The translations under genes were made by a program, and so were the position numbers. A stretch of 64,000 nucleotides of DNA from contig OX359247.1 of NCBI GenBank assembly GCA_947179485.1, positions 48,147,131 through 48,211,130 of the forward strand. The letters are read 5' to 3'. Each line of letters starts with the position of its first letter. The stretch's first letter is position 1. Shown in pieces: positions 1-12,135 of this stretch. The notes under the pieces are model-generated. The model saw nothing but the letters and a program-made list of their open reading frames with translations. It did not search any database and was not told where the DNA came from. Source of the DNA: Allacma fusca. Its lineage: Eukaryota > Arthropoda > Collembola > Symphypleona > Sminthuridae.

Positions 1-3000
1 TTAATGGTTAACCTGGGTTCCAGCACATTAAAAAAATGCTTAACTCATGAGGTTTGTAGATGATGCAGGAAATTTACGACGCACTTATTTTAGAAGCACA
101 AAATACTATAGTTTGGGATGCGTACCAAAATCAGATAATTATTTCCAAATAGTCCTCGTACCTGGACTCTTTGTCAAAACGTTTTAAGGGGAAGTACTGT
201 GGGATCCCAGTTTTCTCTTAGCAAGTCTTAATAAATTCTACTTTCAGAAAGGAAAGCAAGGTCAAGAAGACAAAGAATTAAAGATCTGGGCGCTAAAATA
301 AAAGTTGCTCAAGAAACAACCCAAAATGCAAATTTAACTCTTCACAAGCACCAAATAGGATTTAAATTTGAATCTAGTTTTTAGGTATTTCTGGAAATTT
401 ACTAAAAATGAGGAGAGCTTGAGAGATATTTTATTTGAGTGACTAACTACGGATAAGTGAGAGATGAGACTGGAAACGTTTACAAGTCCCAGCTACAATG
501 TATCTTTGAAAGGTCTCCGCTATCACGACCACTGCTGGAGCATGAGCGTCTACTCCGGACACTAACCCTATTCTGTAGAATATTTTTGTCAGGCCACTCC
601 CTGACATAATATTGCCGGTTATTTTTATTGAAGAAAAATGCATAACGCTTTCATTTGTTGCATTGGCATAGGTTTAGGCGTCCACGGATTTTTAGCCCGT
701 GCTTGTATAGAAAGGATAATGTAAAAGGTTTGGAAATGCATTTTTTTCCCTAGCTATCATTGTGTGTAACTCTTTGATACAAGCACACGTCATGTGCCTT
801 GGATTATTCTACCACGAATCATAATGAGGAGCATCATAAAAAAGGGTTGCACCATCTCCCTTCCGTGTGTTACAATAAAAATCCCGGACCCAGAAAATCA
901 AGAAAAGGTTTTCATTCATTCAGAATGATGAATCAGTTGATATAAAAAAAATGGTCCCTGCACCTAGTTTTTTATTACATATGTATCTCCCTTGATCCAA
1001 TTCTCAACACCCTTTCACGAACCCATTCCCTCAGCCTTGGTGGCGTATGTATGTATGTGGAGGTATGGACAATGTTGATATCACATTTATCAAAGGAGGA
1101 CCCTTACTCAAGTGTAAACATCCATAGCCCGTTTACTCATGATGACTCTGACCATGTGTCCAACTACAGGGCAGCTGCTGCTGTTACATGACCAGGACAG
1201 GCTAAGTACAAGAATCGTGTCTATATTTATCCCTCGCGTGCCGCTTACGAGTCTATTTTAATTCAGTCAATGCCCTCAAGATTAAAAACTTTGTATGATC
1301 TACTCAATACGAAGTAATCTCACACTATTATTAAAATATGTCATAGAGTCTTCTCGTTTCCAGATATTAGGGCTCAATTATCCATAGTCAATTACAGTAA
1401 AATTATTTGCACGGTCATACATTCAGTTTCCATTCAGTTTTAGTAGAAATGCTCAGAACTCTCAAACGTTCATATGGCTAGAATGTACGAGAGGAATTAC
1501 AGTGGAAACAATTGAAAAGACCCGATATACACAGGTAGTTAGAAAACAATTCATAGTACTAAAGTCAAAGTAGATACAAGTATTTTGGTTTTAACAGGAT
1601 TCAAGTTTCTCAGAAAAAAATTTTGCATGTATTTTGTTTCCATTATAACAAAAATATAGTTCCATACATGTGTACCATTATGTAGTTTCGTTCGCAGAGT
1701 CTTACAGCAGTCCAAAGATTTTGTGACTTCAAAATTAAATGTACTGTTGGTAATACCCAAAGTGATTATAATTTCTTTCATATTTTCTTCAAAAAGTTCT
1801 TGAAGACAAGCTAAAACTATGTTTAGGCTCCTGTGCATTACTTTCTTAACTCGTTTTTCGCAAAAATTAAGATTTGTTTTGCTCGGCCTGAACAAAAAAC
1901 GAAATTAAAAACTTTTAAACTCTTAAAATTAAATATCTCCTCACTTATGCAAAGCCTCACAAGGAATTCCAGTTTTAGCACAAGAACTAAAATCCATGGC
2001 ACATTTAATACTAAATTGCAAGTTTGATTCCCCTGACTTTCTTACGCTTTGAGACCGCTTTTGTCTTTTTATTAGCCAAATGTAAATGCAGGTATTCAAA
2101 AATTAATTTTGCCAGAGTTTTGTAACAACCATGTGAACATTTTTTTTTAAAATTCTGCGCAAGTTTCAAAGAATCTCAATACCAAAACTATTTCTGGAAA
2201 AACGTAAAAATGTGGACAGGAGTAAACTGTAAATATTTCATTGCATGATCTGATCACTTGATTATGTTATTATTGTCATACTCAGACTACTCAAAATGTA
2301 ATTACTTGAAATGAAAACGGATTTAATTGCACACTCTGAAAGCACTGAATTTTATTAGAGCAATCACAAGTTTAGTTTCATAAACTACAATATTAAAATT
2401 AACATCCACTCACTTACCAAGTCATGTGCTCCTCAATATTATCCAGATATTGTGCAAAAACTTCAGAGACTATCAATGTGGCCAACATCCTCTAATAAAT
2501 TACTCACTGACGAGAAGTCAGTGGGAATCAAATGACATAACGTGTAACTTTCACTTTCACCTTTTGGCCAACTATTTTGCCAATTAGTTGCAACCACACT
2601 ATCCACGTCACACCACTGCACTGGTGAAATTGCTTTTAATATACCACTGATTCTGATTTTTACTAATCCACTGATAAATTTGTATATGTATATTCTAACA
2701 GATTCCTTCTCCAAAATTATTATTCGGAAAGGAAGCATCAGAAGCCAGAATTATTACAGAATGGAGGAAAAGCTTAAAGCCACTCTTGAAATTTACAAAC
2801 GTGTTTGCATCCGTGCATCTCGACTTTCACTGATTCGTTTTAGACACTCACTTCAGTTGTTTATTCCGACCGTTCTGAGGCGTAGCTGGGAAATGAAAGC
2901 ATGCGTACTATTTCCATGTTACCCTTTTATTCATACTCACGGAGATTTAGCTCACTTTCTCATTCGGTTTCACATCCACCAGCCCTGGTGTAAGTAACTA

Positions 3001-4859
3001 CAAGTTACACCTCCATAATAGTGCATAGGCTTTTGATTGTCTCTTTCCCCATTTTCTCCGTTTAAATTGAAAGGTCGTACCTTACTAATACCTAAAGCTA
3101 ATCAGTTTCAATTTGTATTCATTTGTGGTATTTATAATAATTTGTAACGGTAATGTTAAAATTACCACTGGTAATATTTTTATAATTTGTATCTAAAAGC
3201 AACTATACTGTTTCATCGGCGTTTACTTTTTCTAGAAGGAAGTTTTTACCATAGTTGTTGCATCAGCCTTTCAATTCGTCAAGGGCTTTTAATGTTATTC
3301 TTGAGGTAATTAAAACGTACACGAATTTTTACCCGTTAAGAGTTTTAGCACATGTCAAACATTTAACAAAAATCAGTAGTTTTGTGTGTTGCTGGTTGCA
3401 ACCGAAAAACTCTTTCACTACCACTCAGCATATTTGGAAAATAGAGGGTTTGGAAAATTTACGAAAATAATATCTAATTAACTCCACACTGTCTCCGAAG
3501 GTTATAAATTAAATATTAACTAAGTACTAGACAGAATAAATGCAAGACTTTTGGAAGTCATTAAAGTGTTGGCGTCTGATTCTGTATTCCAAGTCTCTAC
3601 CGAGTTCAAAATATTCCTCTTTATTACACTAAACACGACTACAACGTTCTAAACCTTAACCCCACCTAAAGGTTCTATTCTTAGACCGTATCTTTTCATA
3701 ATATTTTCCTCAAATATAGATAATTACTGTACTAAAATTGACTATGGAACATATGTGGATAACTTTGTCATGTTTCTGTATGACTCCTGAGTAACCCAAT
3801 TATTTAGTAATATGCAAATGTGGCTGGAAAACCCGTAAATTGACAACACAATTTGATTCCGGGTTAACAGGGTGGTTCGATCTCTGGGCATGACTTACAA
3901 TTAGTTTAGTCAATCCATAAGATTATATTCGCCAGATATTTGCATCAAAGTTGCGATTACGTCAGGAAAAGCATTCGGATATTTTAATTTCGAAAAGGAT
4001 ATTAAAATAACAGTTGCAATGTTTTTTGAAGTTGATAATGTAGAGATATTATCTGCGCTAATTGTAAAAAATCAGGTCATGTGGACGTCTGGCAAGGTTG
4101 CGGAACATGAGGTGTGTTAAGGATAAGTTCAAAAAATACTGGGAAAATTGAACAAATATATTTATTTCAGAGGAACTAACCTTTTTATCTTCAAATTTTA
4201 TTTAGTTAATGAAAAATTAGAATAAGCACTTTCAAGTAAAAATAAATCCCCATGATACTCAAAACATTTTTTTGACCTTCAACAAAAATAATTAATTAAT
4301 GAAATCCTTAAAAATGAAACAAATTTTATAAAGTCTAGAAATTCTTTAAAACATCTCAGCTAAGACTGAACTTACGAATTGTAAGCCCCTACGAGGCATG
4401 AAATGTAAGCTCAAATTGGCTGAACGAACCTTAAATATCAAACAGGTACTCACAAACAGGCAGTCCGTAATATCTCCGAAAAGTAAAACATTGCTGTAAC
4501 AGAACATAGGCTAAAAATATATACACCACTGTGATGACCCAAATTAATCCCTGCATGATCTTCATCTTTCTATCTTTAAGGGTTAGCTCCACTAGCCCTT
4601 AAATTAGTAAGGACAAAGTTTTACATTTTAATCCAATTTTTGGAAACCATTTAACCTTTAATCAAATAAACAGGTATTCCCCAAATTTTTCGATACCGTA
4701 TTTTGGGGGAAATGTTCTTGAAAATGTTTGCAATTCATCTCAACTCGTCATTGATTTTTATAGGCACCACGAGCACAATAGTAATCCTGAATACAGGACT
4801 AAATAAGAAAGGATTCGTTAAAAAAAATTAAAAATATGGATAAAACTTACAATTAGCTG
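1..4859. other. Gene-free AT-rich stretch
   Basis: I find no coding exon with homology, no splice-linked open frames and no clear repeat boundary here. The open frames present are short, of biased AT-driven composition and unsupported by splice sites. It is probably intergenic, or part of a long intron of a gene outside the window. Confidence 0.5.
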
Positions 4860-6150
4860 CTTGATGACTTGGAGTTGTACGATAGCTTCAAAGGGGTAGC
4901 TTACCCAGCCATTCCATTGCTTTCGTAGGGCCAACTAAACATTTCAAACGTAGCATACTGACACCCGTAGTCTTTAAGAAGAACCACAGACAGGTGTAAA
5001 TTGAATCCCCATGTTAATGTAAACTGAGACTACAAGGTTCAGGTTTATACGTTGAGACGACGCAAAAAGAGAAAGGGTACTTAATGTTTTGGGACACTTT
5101 CAAAGCGTCCATGCGTTGTACTCACACGTACCAAAAGCATGGAACCTCGATTTTTCCAGAGGGATTGACATATTTGTATATACAGTACACTCCTACCATT
5201 AGAGATTATTACCTAACAATTTATATTTTCATTTAGGATTAAAAAATATATGAACCGTATATTAAGTATTGATATTCATGTACATTATTATACATGTGTA
5301 ATATATTAATACATTTGATTAACTCGTGATAACCTGGACACATGCCAATTTTTGGTCAGACTCCGCAAATTTGAGTGAATAAACTAATGAATGGACATTT
5401 TCCCAGGAATGTCAACGTAACCTTCAAAGTACATGCCACGGGGGTTGCCATGTGTAACCCTACAGGATTTATGTCTTTTTTCTGACACTTACTTCAATTT
5501 ATGTGGGTGTGTGTAAAGTTAATTATTATATTTCCATTGAGGGATGGAGATCTGTTTAAGAGACTATCCCATCGTGGTCACAATAACCCATGGGGGAAAT
5601 TTGAATTGACGTTAAGGATGGGACTCTGATCTCAATCACATCTGGGAGGTTATATATGAAATATGTATTATTCAAGTAATTCTATCTTCTAAACTGTTAA
5701 CCTATTGTAAAAGACTTGCAAAAATAAAATATCAGCCTGAAACACCTCGTTTACTAGAAGGTTTCCTGTTTTCTGAAAAGGAAAAATTTAATAAAAACAA
5801 ATAAATCTTAGCTACTTCTGGTGCAACAGCTTCAGAGGTGTCCCGTTCCTGGCCATTCCATAACTTTGGTAGAGTAAACTAAAATTTTCGAAGGCAGCAC
5901 TGAACCAGGTAGTATTTAATAGGACCAATCAACAGGTACATACTGGTTCCACACGGAAACCTAAACTGAGACTTCCAATGGACAGGTTACCTTGAGAGAA
6001 AAAAGTGAAAGGGTGCCTAACGTTTTGGGACACTTTGGAAGCGTCCATGTGCCGTACACTGTCTGTACTCACGCATGACAACATCAACCTTCACGTAGTA
6101 CCCTTTAGTTTTCCACACGCAGCAAGGATTGACATATTTATTCTGATTCC
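4860..6150. repeat. Diverged direct duplication (two copies about 0.95 kb apart)
   Basis: The block at about 4860-5160 recurs, strongly diverged, at about 5815-6090. The shared landmarks, in the same order, are a segment on 'agcttcaaaggggt / agcttcagaggtgt', then 'gccattccat', 'aaactgagact', and the well-preserved 'gttttgggacactttc / gttttgggacactttg' followed by 'aagcgtccatg'. The spacing of landmarks is kept. This looks like two old copies of one interspersed repeat rather than a gene. No terminal repeats or target duplications are visible. Confidence 0.55.
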
Positions 6151-6164
6151 CATGAAACATAATC

Positions 6165-7480
6165 CTTATTATGAGCGAAGCGATATAATGGAATGATCTC
6201 GGTCCTGACCTCGTGGACACAAGGGCTTCGACGCTATTCAACTTAGCTGAAAACCAATTTCAGCACCACAATGTCCTGACTGCGTAGATGTGCAAACCAC
6301 TTCAAATTTTCAAATTTTTGATTTTTTTTTTGAAATTTTGAAAAATTTCAAAATCCATATTTATGCTTCAAATTTGGTTTGCACATTCTCCTGACCTCGT
6401 GAATGATCAAACAACCACTTTGAATTTCCCAGTTTTCCAAAATTCCAAAAATTATGGGAAACTTCTCACCAAACGGAATCCTGGAGCGTTGTCGGTTTTG
6501 ACCTTGTGGACTTACAAAGGCTTCTATACCATTAAGCCTTGGTGAAAACAAATTTGGTCTACACAAACTCCTGACCATGTTGATATGCAAACAACTTCCA
6601 ATTTTCCAATTTTCGAAAAAATTTTGAAAAATTTTAAAATCGATATTTACGCTTCAAATTTTTGTTTACACGTTGCCCTGACCTCGTGAATGATCAAACA
6701 ACCACAGGGCGTCAAAAATAATCACGAATGTTGCAACTCCGTAGATGTAACTACTGTATATAAAATATACTGTAGCTACTAAAATCATTTCACATTTCAT
6801 TTTGTAACGAACCGTAATGTAACTGACAATTCTGGAACTGGAAATTGCTTTGCTAACCACAAGTCTTTCTCTTTTCAAAACTAAATACTCCGTGTACATA
6901 ATGCATCTGGGAAGGATACGTTTGAAACGAAATACACAGAAGTTTCATTTGATAGCTTTAAAAGCTTCTGGTGCAGACGGTTAAAATCCAGCATGCTCAT
7001 CATTGCTACCATGTGGGTATATTGCAATTGAGGGACACTAATTTCCTATTGGTTGGTGAAGTGTGCTTTTTGAGTTTCGTTGTGACGCATCACGTCTGAC
7101 CCCATTTCATCTTGTGATCTTATTCCAGGGTACTTTGTTCCTCCCCTCCCGCAATCACAGAGGAATATTTTATTGTACGATAGTTTCACTACTTTTATGA
7201 GCGAAGCGACATAATGGAATGATCTCGGATCGGACCTTGCGGACATGAGGGCTTCTATGCCATTCAACTTTTAGCTGGAAACCCAATTCAAGAGCACAAC
7301 CTCCTGACCATGTAGATGTGTAAATCACTTCAAATATTTTCATTTCTCGAAATTTGGAAAAACAATCATAAAATTTCAAAAGCGCTATTTACGCTTCAAA
7401 TTTGGTTTGCAAGTTTCCCTGACCTCATGAATGATTAAACAACCACACGCCTGCATCTTTCCCTTAACATGGAGTTGTGC
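6165..7480 (+). repeat. Two copies of a repeat beginning with 'atgagcgaagcga'
   Basis: Copies begin near 6171 and 7197 with 'atgagcgaagcga', followed by 'ataatggaatgatctcgg', then a ladder of phrases built on 'cctgacc(t)cgtg', 'tgcaaacaactt' and 'cttcaaatttggtttgca', spaced by roughly 130-150 bp. The first copy has three or four rungs and the second about two. The same GCGAAGCG word recurs at 7697-7709, 8243-8258 and 8341-8350, which links this family to the Helitron-like unit downstream. No coding capacity was seen. Confidence 0.6.
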
Positions 7481-7677
7481 AAACCAATTCGAATTTTCCA
7501 ATATTCAAAATGTCTAAATAAATAGAGATAATCATACAAACTGGGAATGCGTTTTAAACTTCACTTCAACATTTCAGCATGCGTGTATGCAAACCAGTTC
7601 TAATTTTTTAGTTTCTGAGAACTTCGGAATAGTTTCAGAAAGAAATTCGCTCATAAAGAAATCATCTGTGATCAGCA

Positions 7678-8385
7678 CTAGGTGCTAATTCACCAGGGCG
7701 CGAAGCGCCGGCGGAATATGGCAACAAGGGCTTTTAACAGTATGTAATGTGGCGTGTACAAGGAAACGTGTATTTAATTTCCCCCCGTACTGGTCACATT
7801 TATATGTACTGGGCAAAGATGTTAACTGAGGTAAAAGAAAAAAATGGTTTACATATGTGATTCCTTGTATGTAGTATTATATTCAGTACGCATATAGTAA
7901 ATTGTGCAAAACGTTTCATATTCGATTTTAAAACACCATGCACAAGTACTCCCGACCTCTACCGGTGGTTAGAACACACAATTCAATGTAACTAACAAAT
8001 TCTACAATAGATGGCACTCCCCAATGTGAACACATATGTATTACTATGAGTTTATACGTGACCTCATTTAATTTTCTGAGGTCGAACGAATGACACGATG
8101 TCCTTCAAAAACAATAGAGTTCTTCCTTTTTGCATGATCTGTCCCGGTAAAAACTTTGTAGTCTGTAGTAGCAATGGTTCTGCAGATATCGTGAGGACAA
8201 GACAGCCTCTACAGACAACCAGACCTTCGCAATAGGGACTCCCGCTTCGCTTCGCGCCTAAAAACAAATTACGCTACCACAACAAGCTGCGAAATGACGT
8301 AATTTACATTTATACTCATGTCAAACGCACAAGACGCCTATCGCTTCGCTCATTGAGCTTTAGGTCAACCGATTGCAATTTAGGA
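7678..8385 (-). mobile_element. Helitron-like non-autonomous element (putative)
   Basis: Read on the minus strand, a GC-rich hairpin (GGCGC-TTC-GCGCC, 7697-7709) is followed 15 nt later by CTAG and then a T. That is the 3' end expected of a Helitron (hairpin, then CTRR, insertion before T). On the same strand, about 0.7 kb upstream, an A-run is followed by TCCTAAATTGC at 8385, compatible with a 5' TC end inserted after A. Both ends carry GCGAAGCG words. Helitrons make no target duplication or inverted repeats, so the case rests on these end signatures only. No Rep/helicase coding is present. Confidence 0.35.
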
Positions 8386-8809
8386 TTTTTTTTTCTCTCT
8401 ACCACAATATCTCATTTTAAAAGTCTCATTTTTAAGTTTTTTAGAATTTGTGTCGTCAAGCTGAATTTCTCCAACCTTGCTCGCTATCAATAAGTTTATG
8501 AGTCATGCTCAGAGGTCTAAACTGAAGGACCACAAATGATCATCACACCATGTTCTGATAAAAAATTTATATTTGCATATTTTTAGATTTTCAAAAACTA
8601 TGATTTTACAAACAAAATATGTCTTTGCTCCACTTTCTTAACCTCTGTATGAAACATTTTCGGCTAAGGTATATTATTCTATACTTATTAATTAACAAGA
8701 GATATATTGTTCAAAAATTGCAAATTTTAAAAGCAAAATGATCTAGATGGCCTAGATACAATTTGTAATTTATAATAAACGCAATATAGGAATAAATTAT
8801 TTTTTGAAA
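8386..8809. other. Unannotated AT-rich spacer
   Basis: Nothing supportable is seen: no open frame, no repeat ends. Confidence 0.4.
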
Positions 8810-9660
8810 CTGCACTTCAGTTCCATTTGAGTTCAAACTTGAAGGTACACTCACGTTCAAACTGAACTTTCAAGTTATACTTCAGCTACACTTGAGTTCA
8901 AACTTAAATTCCAAGGCACACTGAAGGTCAAATCGGGATTTCTAGTTGGACAGAATAACACTCGAATACAAATTCGAATTTCAAGTTACCCTTTAGTTAA
9001 ACTTGAGTTCAAACACGAATTTCAAGCTGCACTTGAGTAACACTTGAGTCCAAACTCATAATTCATGTCCCACTTGAGTAACACTTGAGGTCAAACTCCG
9101 TTTCATGTCCCGTTAGAGTTTCAGGTTACACTCATATTCTAACTTCAGGCAGCAATTGAGTTCAAACTCGAAGTAAATGTCACACTTGAATTCAAGCTCG
9201 AGTTCCCAGTAACACGGAAGTTCGAATTCGAATTTCAAGTTGGACAGAGTTACACTCGAGTACTAATTCGAATTTCAAGTTGGACAGAGTTACACTCGAG
9301 TACTAATTCGAATTTCAAGTTACACTTGAGTTCAAACTTGAATTTCAAGTTACACTTGAGTTCAAACACGAATTTTGAGTTACACATACGTTCAAAGTCG
9401 AAATTCAAGTTACACCTTACTTTCATCTTAAACTAACTTGAATGTGATGTAACAATCGAGTGTAAACTCGAATTCTAAGTCAAATTTGAACTGGGCTTTC
9501 AAGCAGCACTTGAGCTACGTTTGAGTTTAAACTCAAACTTCAAATTGCACTCGACTTTCCGGCTATGCTGAAGTTCAAAATCAGTTTCATATTACGTCTT
9601 GAGAGTGAACTCAAATTACAATTTTGAACTGTACACTGTTAAATTTGCATTCGAGTTTTT
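8810..9660. repeat. Degenerate 30-40 bp minisatellite array
   Basis: About 850 bp are built from variants of one unit, 'gaatttcaagttacac' followed by 'ttgagttcaaact'. Around 9305-9420 the period is 30 bp. At about 9224-9305 a 40-bp version carrying 'ttggacagagttacactcgag' is repeated almost perfectly twice. Unit variants contain both TTCAAG/CTTGAA and GAGTTC/GAACTC words, so the array is also internally palindromic. No protein frame is kept across it. Confidence 0.8.
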
Positions 9661-10107
9661 AAATTACATTAATCACTCGTACGTGGATCATTTGGCTTTT
9701 AGAGAAAACTGTGTGTAGTTCGTTTTGTTTTTAAAATTTCACTCACTTACAATTAATTCATTTTGGCTTCAGTGATATTGCATTTAGATCATTCAATCGA
9801 AAATACCCCTAGAACATCTTGTCTCTTCACCGACAAAGTACAAGATTTTTTGGAGTGTGCTTTTATGCAGGAGTGCGCCCAGCTCTAACTTACTGTGACT
9901 CTGAGCGTACGGCTCGCCCATCTATGGAGTGGTGCATGATCTGAATTTTGCCTGTAGATAGGAGCGCGTAATACGAAATATTCTCCGGTTCATGTTGACT
10001 TAATATTCGGGAATTTTGGAGTTCGGGGGTTTTGGTTGGAAGGATTGACTTGTGTAGTGGATTGAACTTAAAATACTTAGCATTTATTAGAAAGTTTAAT
10101 TTTAATC

Positions 10108-11989
10108 ATGACATTTTACCACTTTGGGAACTGCATTGCTTTGGCATACCTTCCATATTACCTCACTTATAAATTATCAGGATTGTAAGTAACAAAAATA
10201 TTTTTTTTTAATTATCTGCTATATGTACAACAATTTCTGATTTCAATTTGATTGTGTTTTGATGAGAATGTTGAAATCATTACATTATCTTGTTTGACTT
10301 TCAGGGCAGATTATGGAGCATTTTGGAAATGTATTCAGTCGGGCTTCCTCTTTACGTTCACGCAGCTCATCAAAATGTTAATAATGGCAACATTTTTTCC
10401 TCTGCCCAGTGGTAGTCAAGAAGGGGTGTCTTTTCAGGAAATGAAGTCGACCTATGGTCATCATGAGGGAGGGCTTGCAACTCTGGTGTGTAACTATTGG
10501 CTATAACTAACAGCGTAACCTTTATAAGCAAAATGAAGCTGACAAGGTGGAATAGGAGCATGCAGTCAGTGTTCATACAGATTGCCTGAAGATAAATTTA
10601 ATTCCAGATTTTAAGACGAGGCTGGATTTCAAGATGAAAGAAAGTAAAAATATAAGAGATGGTGTCCCGAGGTCTCATATTTGATCGTTTGTTGCTATGT
10701 TTTTTGAGCTTACTAATTGAGTTTAACATCATATCCGAAAAATTGGTTCGGAGTAACAATTGGACACACGCTCGGATAAAAAGAAAGGACATCCAAAACT
10801 GAGATCTCTACTCGGTAGTGGGAGGGCTGGGTTTTCAATTTTGGGTGCTCTGTCATTCCTAAAATGGGTACCTCGTAGTAGTCAAGTGGTATTTATTTCA
10901 CACAATGCTAATTTTTGGCGATGAGCCTTTCATCGTTGTATTACAGTTTAGCTGCTTTTGTCTAAAGTGCTCGATAGAGCTGACTTATGTTTAGTTTGTT
11001 AGAAAAAAGCCTTTTCGTGCAAACAGAGTCATATTTAATCTTTTTAAAAACAATGTAAGTAAAACATTTCACTTATTTTTTTTAAATGACCTTGCCCTAT
11101 TTCTTTAGCGCTGTATTGAGTGCCACGGCTAGTGGGATAAATACAATTCGGAAAAAATTGGAGCAGACATTTCTAGAATACGGAGTGTATAGATATAAAA
11201 TACGAAAAATCAATGGTACATGCTCATATGTGTTTGGTTTCAAATGTGTAAAGATATTTCATGCAGTTAGGGAATGCGTTTAGAGGACTTTGTTAATTAA
11301 CTTTATTTATCTTTGTCGTACTGTCTAATTAATTTGTGTTTAAAATCACAAACAGCTCATTCACGCTGATTATTTTCTTTAGGAGTTCTTCAAGGCTTCT
11401 ATGGATCTCATAGACTTCATTGGTGTCTTTCTTACGTTGTCAAGAATTCCAGGGCGTGGTCACGCTAAAGTTCTTACAGCAGGAATTGGTTGGGCAACAG
11501 CGGAGTTGATTTTGACGAGACTTCTAAGTTTGTGGGTAGGAGCCAAGGGGATAGAGTTCAACTGGCGCTATATGCAAGAAAGTTTTGATGCCAACATCAG
11601 CTTGGTTAGTTCAAAATAAGTATATTTACGGGCGTTGTGTCACCTAGTAAAATCACCTAGGTGAAGAAGTAATTAATTGTGTGGAATGCTTTAAAGGAGG
11701 AAAAATAATTTGTTATAGTGATTGCTTGTTAATAATGAACAAATATCGTGTTTAGGTACATCATCTTACTGTGACGACCTTGATATGGGTGTGGACCAGG
11801 CATGACCTAAAGGCTTCTCTGTTACCACTTGTCTCCTTCATTCTTGTCTTTAGCGTCTACAAGGGGCTTTTCGTGGACTACACTGCAGCATTTTTCTTGA
11901 TGAATGCTTGGACGGCACTGTTATTCAAGGCTGTCTTAACTACCGTGTCAGGCGTGGTGACCATGCGACTATATTCAACTGTTGCATGA
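10108..11989 (+). CDS. TMEM147: Transmembrane protein 147 (TMEM147)
   Basis: There are four exons: 10108-10184, 10305-10425, 11383-11604 and 11756-11989. They total 654 nt and encode 217 aa, close to the family size (human 224). The protein opens [21 protein letters not shown], the hallmark N-terminus of TMEM147, and continues with the conserved [27 protein letters not shown] and WVGAKGIEF blocks. It is an all-helical ER membrane protein with about seven hydrophobic segments. In vertebrates it binds the translocon/NOMO-nicalin complex and affects multipass membrane-protein biogenesis. The exon 2 donor (GGG|GTGTCT) is weak. It was chosen because it keeps the frame into exon 3 (EFFKASMDL), at the cost of about six residues compared with other family members. 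The next best donor lies downstream at about 10486. AATAAA lies at 12130-12135. The gene stands alone between repeat-rich regions. Confidence 0.93.
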
Positions 11990-12129
11990 AATTTATAATC
12001 GTTAGTAGTCATTATTCTAAATATTCAAGAGTTAGTTAATTCGTTCCAAGTGTTTTCAACCTGTGATGAGACGAGTGTGGTTTGCCTGTCCGTTTCAGTT
12101 TTGCCTATTTCTTATTAATTTTCATTTTC

Positions 12130-12135
12130 AATAAA
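12130..12135 (+). terminator. Poly(A) signal of TMEM147
   Basis: AATAAA lies 140 nt after the TMEM147 stop codon, in AT-rich 3' flanking sequence. It is the nearest canonical signal downstream. Confidence 0.6.

Noticed and set aside
3850-3900. tRNA-like 'ggttcgatct' B-box
   Set aside because: The rest of the cloverleaf and a matching A-box at the right distance are absent.
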